Assembly (NCBI GenBank): GCA_028869035.1 | Contig: JAGWTL010000134.1 | Location: 1-7,694 of the forward strand | DNA length: 7,694 nt | Source of the DNA: Burkholderiales bacterium | GTDB taxonomy: Bacteria > Pseudomonadota > Gammaproteobacteria > Burkholderiales > Burkholderiaceae_C | Direction: 5' to 3' | Shown: piece by piece, positions 5,941 through 7,694 of the stretch | Layout: each line of letters opens with the position of its first letter | How positions within the stretch are numbered: the first letter of the stretch is position 1 | Translations under genes and position numbers: made by a program | Notes under the pieces: model-generated | Database searches by the model: none | What the model saw: the letters and a program-made list of their open reading frames with translations, nothing else | What the model was told of the DNA's origin: nothing

Positions 5941-6630
5941 ATGACCGAACTGATCCTGATCCGCCACGGCGAGACCGACTGGAACCGCGAGCTGCGTTTC
6001 CAGGGGCAGCTCGACGTGCCGCTTAACGCGATCGGCCTGGAGCAGGCACGCCGCGTGGCCGACCGCCTGGCCTTGCAGCCCGTGCATGCACTGGTTAGCA
6101 GTGACCTGCAGCGGGCCCTGCAGACGGCGCAGGCTCTGGCGCAGCGTGCCGGTTACGCTGCGCCCTTGTCCGAGTCCGGCTTGCGCGAGCAGCACTTCGG
6201 CATGGCCGAAGGCCTGCGGGCGCCCGACATCCAGGCCCGGCACCCCCAGGCCTGGGCGCAATGGGTGCGTTTCGACGAGCACTACGCTTTTGACGGCGGC
6301 GAATGCACCCGCGACTTTCATGTCCGTGTGCTGGGCGTCTTGCGCGCCCTGGCGCAGCGCCATGCGGGGCAGACCCTGGCCGTGGTCACCCACGGGGGGG
6401 TGCTCGACATGGTCTACCGCAGCGCACTCGGCCTTTCATTGTCGGGCCCGCGCGTGAGCGAGATTCCCAATGCCGGCATCAACCGCGTGCGCCTGCAGGG
6501 CGAGGCCATCGAGATCCTGGACTGGGCCGACACCCGGCATCTGGCCGATCTGCCGCCACAGCCGGTCTATGATCAGCAGCGCTTGGCCCGTGAGCGCGAG
6601 GCCGCGGCTCAGGCGGCCGATAGCGCCTGA
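5941..6630 (+). CDS. Histidine phosphatase family protein (phosphoglycerate mutase-like, GpmB type)
   Basis: A 229-residue cytoplasmic enzyme of the histidine phosphatase (branch 1) superfamily. The phosphohistidine motif LIRHGETDWN (6-15) contains Arg8 and the nucleophile His9. QGQLDVPLNAIG (21-32) follows, then SSDLQRALQTA (53-63) with Arg58, LREQHFGMAEG (81-91) with the probable acid Glu83, and VVTHGG (148-153) with the second catalytic His151. All core residues are present, so it should be active. Whether it is a cofactor-dependent mutase or a phosphatase for a small phosphorylated compound cannot be told from sequence; many GpmB-annotated proteins are phosphatases, and CobC-like enzymes share the same motifs. 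It lies 80 bases after coaD on the same strand. The Ala/Arg-rich tail from about 214 is probably flexible. No Shine-Dalgarno sequence is visible. Confidence 0.9.
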   Translation: MTELILIRHGETDWNRELRFQGQLDVPLNAIGLEQARRVADRLALQPVHALVSSDLQRALQTAQALAQRAGYAAPLSESGLREQHFGMAEGLRAPDIQARHPQAWAQWVRFDEHYAFDGGECTRDFHVRVLGVLRALAQRHAGQTLAVVTHGGVLDMVYRSALGLSLSGPRVSEIPNAGINRVRLQGEAIEILDWADTRHLADLPPQPVYDQQRLAREREAAAQAADSA

Positions 6631-6656
6631 GGACCCCGTGGTCTTCGGACAGGGCG

Positions 6657-6662
6657 GATAAT
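6657..6662 (+). promoter_or_regulatory. Candidate -10 box just before the ferredoxin gene
   Basis: GATAAT inside GCGGATAATCGG ends nine bases before the ATG at 6672, predicting a leader of only about three or four bases. No strong Shine-Dalgarno sequence separates the box from the ATG. It closely resembles the boxes in front of coaD and the histidine phosphatase gene. No clear -35 box is seen. Confidence 0.35.
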
Positions 6663-6671
6663 CGGGGCACC

Positions 6672-6950
6672 ATGGCCCTGATGATCACCGACGAATGCAT
6701 CAACTGTGATGTCTGCGAGCCCGAGTGCCCCAACCAGGCGATCTACCTCGGGCCGGAGATCTATGAGATTGACCCGGCGCGTTGTACCGAGTGCGTGGGC
6801 CATTTCGACCAGCCCCAGTGCGTGCAGGTCTGTCCCGTGGCCTGCATCCCCGTGAATCCGCAGCACACGGAAAGCCGCGAGACGCTGTGGCAGAAGTACC
6901 AGCGCCTTCAGGCCGAAGCTGAGGCCGCGGGCAAACCCGCGGCGGCCTGA
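6672..6950 (+). CDS. yfhL: YfhL family 2[4Fe-4S] ferredoxin (Allochromatium type)
   Basis: A 92-residue low-potential electron carrier with two [4Fe-4S] clusters. The first motif is C9-x2-C12-x2-C15-x3-C19-P. The second is C38-x2-C41-x8-C50-x3-C54-P, with the long x8 loop characteristic of Allochromatium vinosum-type ferredoxins, and an extra Cys58. A C-terminal extension with a WQKYQRL helix (73-79) is also typical. The start MALMITDECINCDVCEPECP is nearly the same as the A. vinosum protein and E. coli YfhL as I recall them, fixing the ATG at 6672 rather than the Met codon at 6681. The gene lies 41 bases after the histidine phosphatase gene. Its redox partner is not in the window. The Ala-rich last ten residues look dispensable. 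Confidence 0.95.
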   Translation: MALMITDECINCDVCEPECPNQAIYLGPEIYEIDPARCTECVGHFDQPQCVQVCPVACIPVNPQHTESRETLWQKYQRLQAEAEAAGKPAAA

Positions 6951-6960
6951 GGCTGCTGCC
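6941..6960. terminator. Possible weak hairpin between convergent ferredoxin and DUF4124-like genes
   Basis: Six base pairs, including one G-T, can form between GGCGGC (6941-6946) and GCTGCC (6955-6960) around an eight-base loop that includes the ferredoxin stop. No true T-run follows on the plus strand, only a mildly T-rich stretch at 6967-6976. The two genes' stop codons are 16 bases apart, so a shared bidirectional terminator would have to lie about here. Confidence 0.2.
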
Positions 6961-6966
6961 CCGGAC

Positions 6967-7335
6967 TTATTTCTTCTCTGGAGCCCGGTAGGCCCGGACC
7001 TTCTCCTGGCTGTTCATTTGCTTGGCCGCCGACTTCTGGGCTGCCTTGTCGGCGTCGCGCTGGGCCTTGTCCGCCCGCTCGGTCTCACGCTGGACGGCCG
7101 CTTCTTCCTTCATTCGCGTCTTCTCCAGGTTGTCGCCGGCGCGCTTTTCCTGCTTGACGCCTGCTTCGTGCGCCTTGCGCTGTTCTGGCGTGCGACTGTC
7201 GGTCGCATCGACGGTATTGCCGCCGGGGCAGGGCGTCTGGCTGTAGCTGCTGCCACAGCGGTAGACGGTCTGGGCGTACAGGCCCTGGGTCGCCAGCAGC
7301 AGCGCGGCGACGACGAGGTGTGACAGCGTTTTCAT
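6967..7335 (-). CDS. Small secreted DUF4124-like protein, function unknown
   Basis: A 122-residue protein with a clear Sec signal peptide: Lys2, a hydrophobic core of about residues 6-16, and a likely cut after LYA (19-21). The mature part opens with VYRCGSSYSQTPCPGG (24-39), a pattern like the DUF4124 segment of many proteobacterial envelope proteins; Cys27 and Cys36 could form a disulphide. Residues 50-112 are rich in Lys, Glu, Arg and Ala and probably form a long helix or coiled coil. No catalytic motif is seen. The ATG overlaps the pth stop as ATGA, with a good GGAAGGAG about seven bases upstream inside pth, so translation is likely coupled. The gene converges on the ferredoxin gene. It is expected in the periplasm; the DUF4124 label is from pattern similarity and is less certain than the signal peptide. 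Confidence 0.75.
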   Translation of the reverse strand: MKTLSHLVVAALLLATQGLYAQTVYRCGSSYSQTPCPGGNTVDATDSRTPEQRKAHEAGVKQEKRAGDNLEKTRMKEEAAVQRETERADKAQRDADKAAQKSAAKQMNSQEKVRAYRAPEKK

Positions 7336-7694
7336 GCAGGCTCTCCTTCCTTGGGCGGCAGATCGGCCGGCCGCGGCGGCTTGGGCCGCGGTGGTTTGCT
7401 GGTGTGGATCAGCATCATGGCTTTTTCCATGTCGCCGGCCAGCAGGTCGGGCAGGGCCTTGATGGAGCGCGTGATGCAGTCCTCAATGGCCGTGCGGTGC
7501 TCGGGCGAGGGTTTCTTGAGCACCCAGTTCACGACTTCGGCTTTCACGCCGGGATGGCCCACGCCGATGCGCAGGCGCCAGTAGTCGTCGGTGCCGAGCT
7601 GGGCGTGGATGTCGCGCAGGCCGTTGTGGCCGGCATGGCTGCCGCCGAGCTTGAGCTTGACCTGGCCCGGCACGATGTCGAGTTCGTCGTGCGC
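7332..7694 (-). CDS. pth: Peptidyl-tRNA hydrolase, C-terminal part (runs off the right edge)
   Basis: Pth releases tRNA from peptidyl-tRNAs that drop off the ribosome. The final 120 codons are present, reading leftward in frame from the window edge. The first residues, AHDELDIVPG, hold the catalytic-site Asp of the HDELD motif. KLKLGGSHAGHNGLRD (13-28 of the fragment), the substrate-binding block with the conserved His-Asn pair, follows, then YWRLRIGVGHPG and VNWVLKKPSPEH. All match bacterial Pth; about 80 N-terminal residues, including the catalytic His, lie outside the window. The protein ends in a 22-residue proline- and lysine-rich tail (SKPPRPKPPRPADLPPKEG then EPA) beyond the usual fold, which I recall in related betaproteobacteria. 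The GTG at 7673 is an internal Val codon, not a start. Confidence 0.95.
   Translation of the reverse strand, partial: AHDELDIVPGQVKLKLGGSHAGHNGLRDIHAQLGTDDYWRLRIGVGHPGVKAEVVNWVLKKPSPEHRTAIEDCITRSIKALPDLLAGDMEKAMMLIHTSKPPRPKPPRPADLPPKEGEPA

Noticed and set aside
5734..6393. A 219-codon minus-strand frame across coaD and the histidine phosphatase gene
   Set aside because: It spans two well-supported genes and their intergenic gap on the other strand, and shows no motif.
6672..6950. The ninth cysteine (Cys58) of the ferredoxin as an unusual feature
   Set aside because: Allochromatium-type ferredoxins as I recall them also have a cysteine here, so it is a family trait rather than a novelty.
7018..7323. 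A 101-codon plus-strand frame opposite the DUF4124-like gene, with hydrophobic stretches
   Set aside because: The minus-strand frame has a clear signal peptide, a good ribosome site and ATGA coupling to pth; the plus-strand frame has none of these.
1..7694. CRISPR array, tRNA, rRNA, transposase or phage genes
   Set aside because: I looked for regularly spaced repeats, cloverleaf arms and transposase or integrase motifs and saw none; nearly all of the window is covered by housekeeping or metabolic genes.

Overview
This is a high-GC, gene-dense chromosomal window. Its content points to a betaproteobacterium of the order Burkholderiales, most likely Comamonadaceae. The reasons are a cyanophycin synthetase N-terminus next to its associated ABC transporter and DUF1854 gene, the style of intergenic repeat after nadA, an Allochromatium/YfhL-type ferredoxin, and -10-like boxes lying almost on top of start codons. 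The genus cannot be fixed from the sequence alone.

Layout. At the left edge the first 52 codons of cphA (cyanophycin synthetase) run leftward out of the window. A 150-base divergent intergenic region follows and holds a long imperfect hairpin (176-222). Rightward from it lies a tight run: an ABC half-transporter with an N-terminal zinc-ribbon module (309-2612), a DUF1854 protein overlapping it by ATGA (2609-3103), then nadC (3130-4002) and nadA (4002-5117), which overlap by one base. The first two genes and cphA form the known but functionally unexplained 'cyanophycin metabolism-associated' set. nadC and nadA carry the quinolinate steps of de novo NAD synthesis, a pathway that starts from aspartate, which is also a building block of cyanophycin.

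A 242-base gap after nadA (5118-5359) is full of small hairpins and looks like dispersed intergenic repeat material. The next rightward genes are coaD (CoA synthesis), a histidine-phosphatase/phosphoglycerate-mutase-like enzyme, and a YfhL-type 2[4Fe-4S] ferredoxin. Each is preceded by an ATAAT-containing -10-like box. For the latter two the box is so close to the ATG that a leaderless or near-leaderless transcript is plausible.

At the right edge two leftward genes converge on the ferredoxin: the C-terminal 120 codons of pth (peptidyl-tRNA hydrolase) and, overlapping its stop by ATGA, a small secreted DUF4124-like protein.

Most of the window is housekeeping. The part with real unknown biology is the cphA / ABC transporter / DUF1854 locus, where the transported substrate and the role of DUF1854 are not established. 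I saw no CRISPR array, tRNA, rRNA, insertion sequence or prophage.
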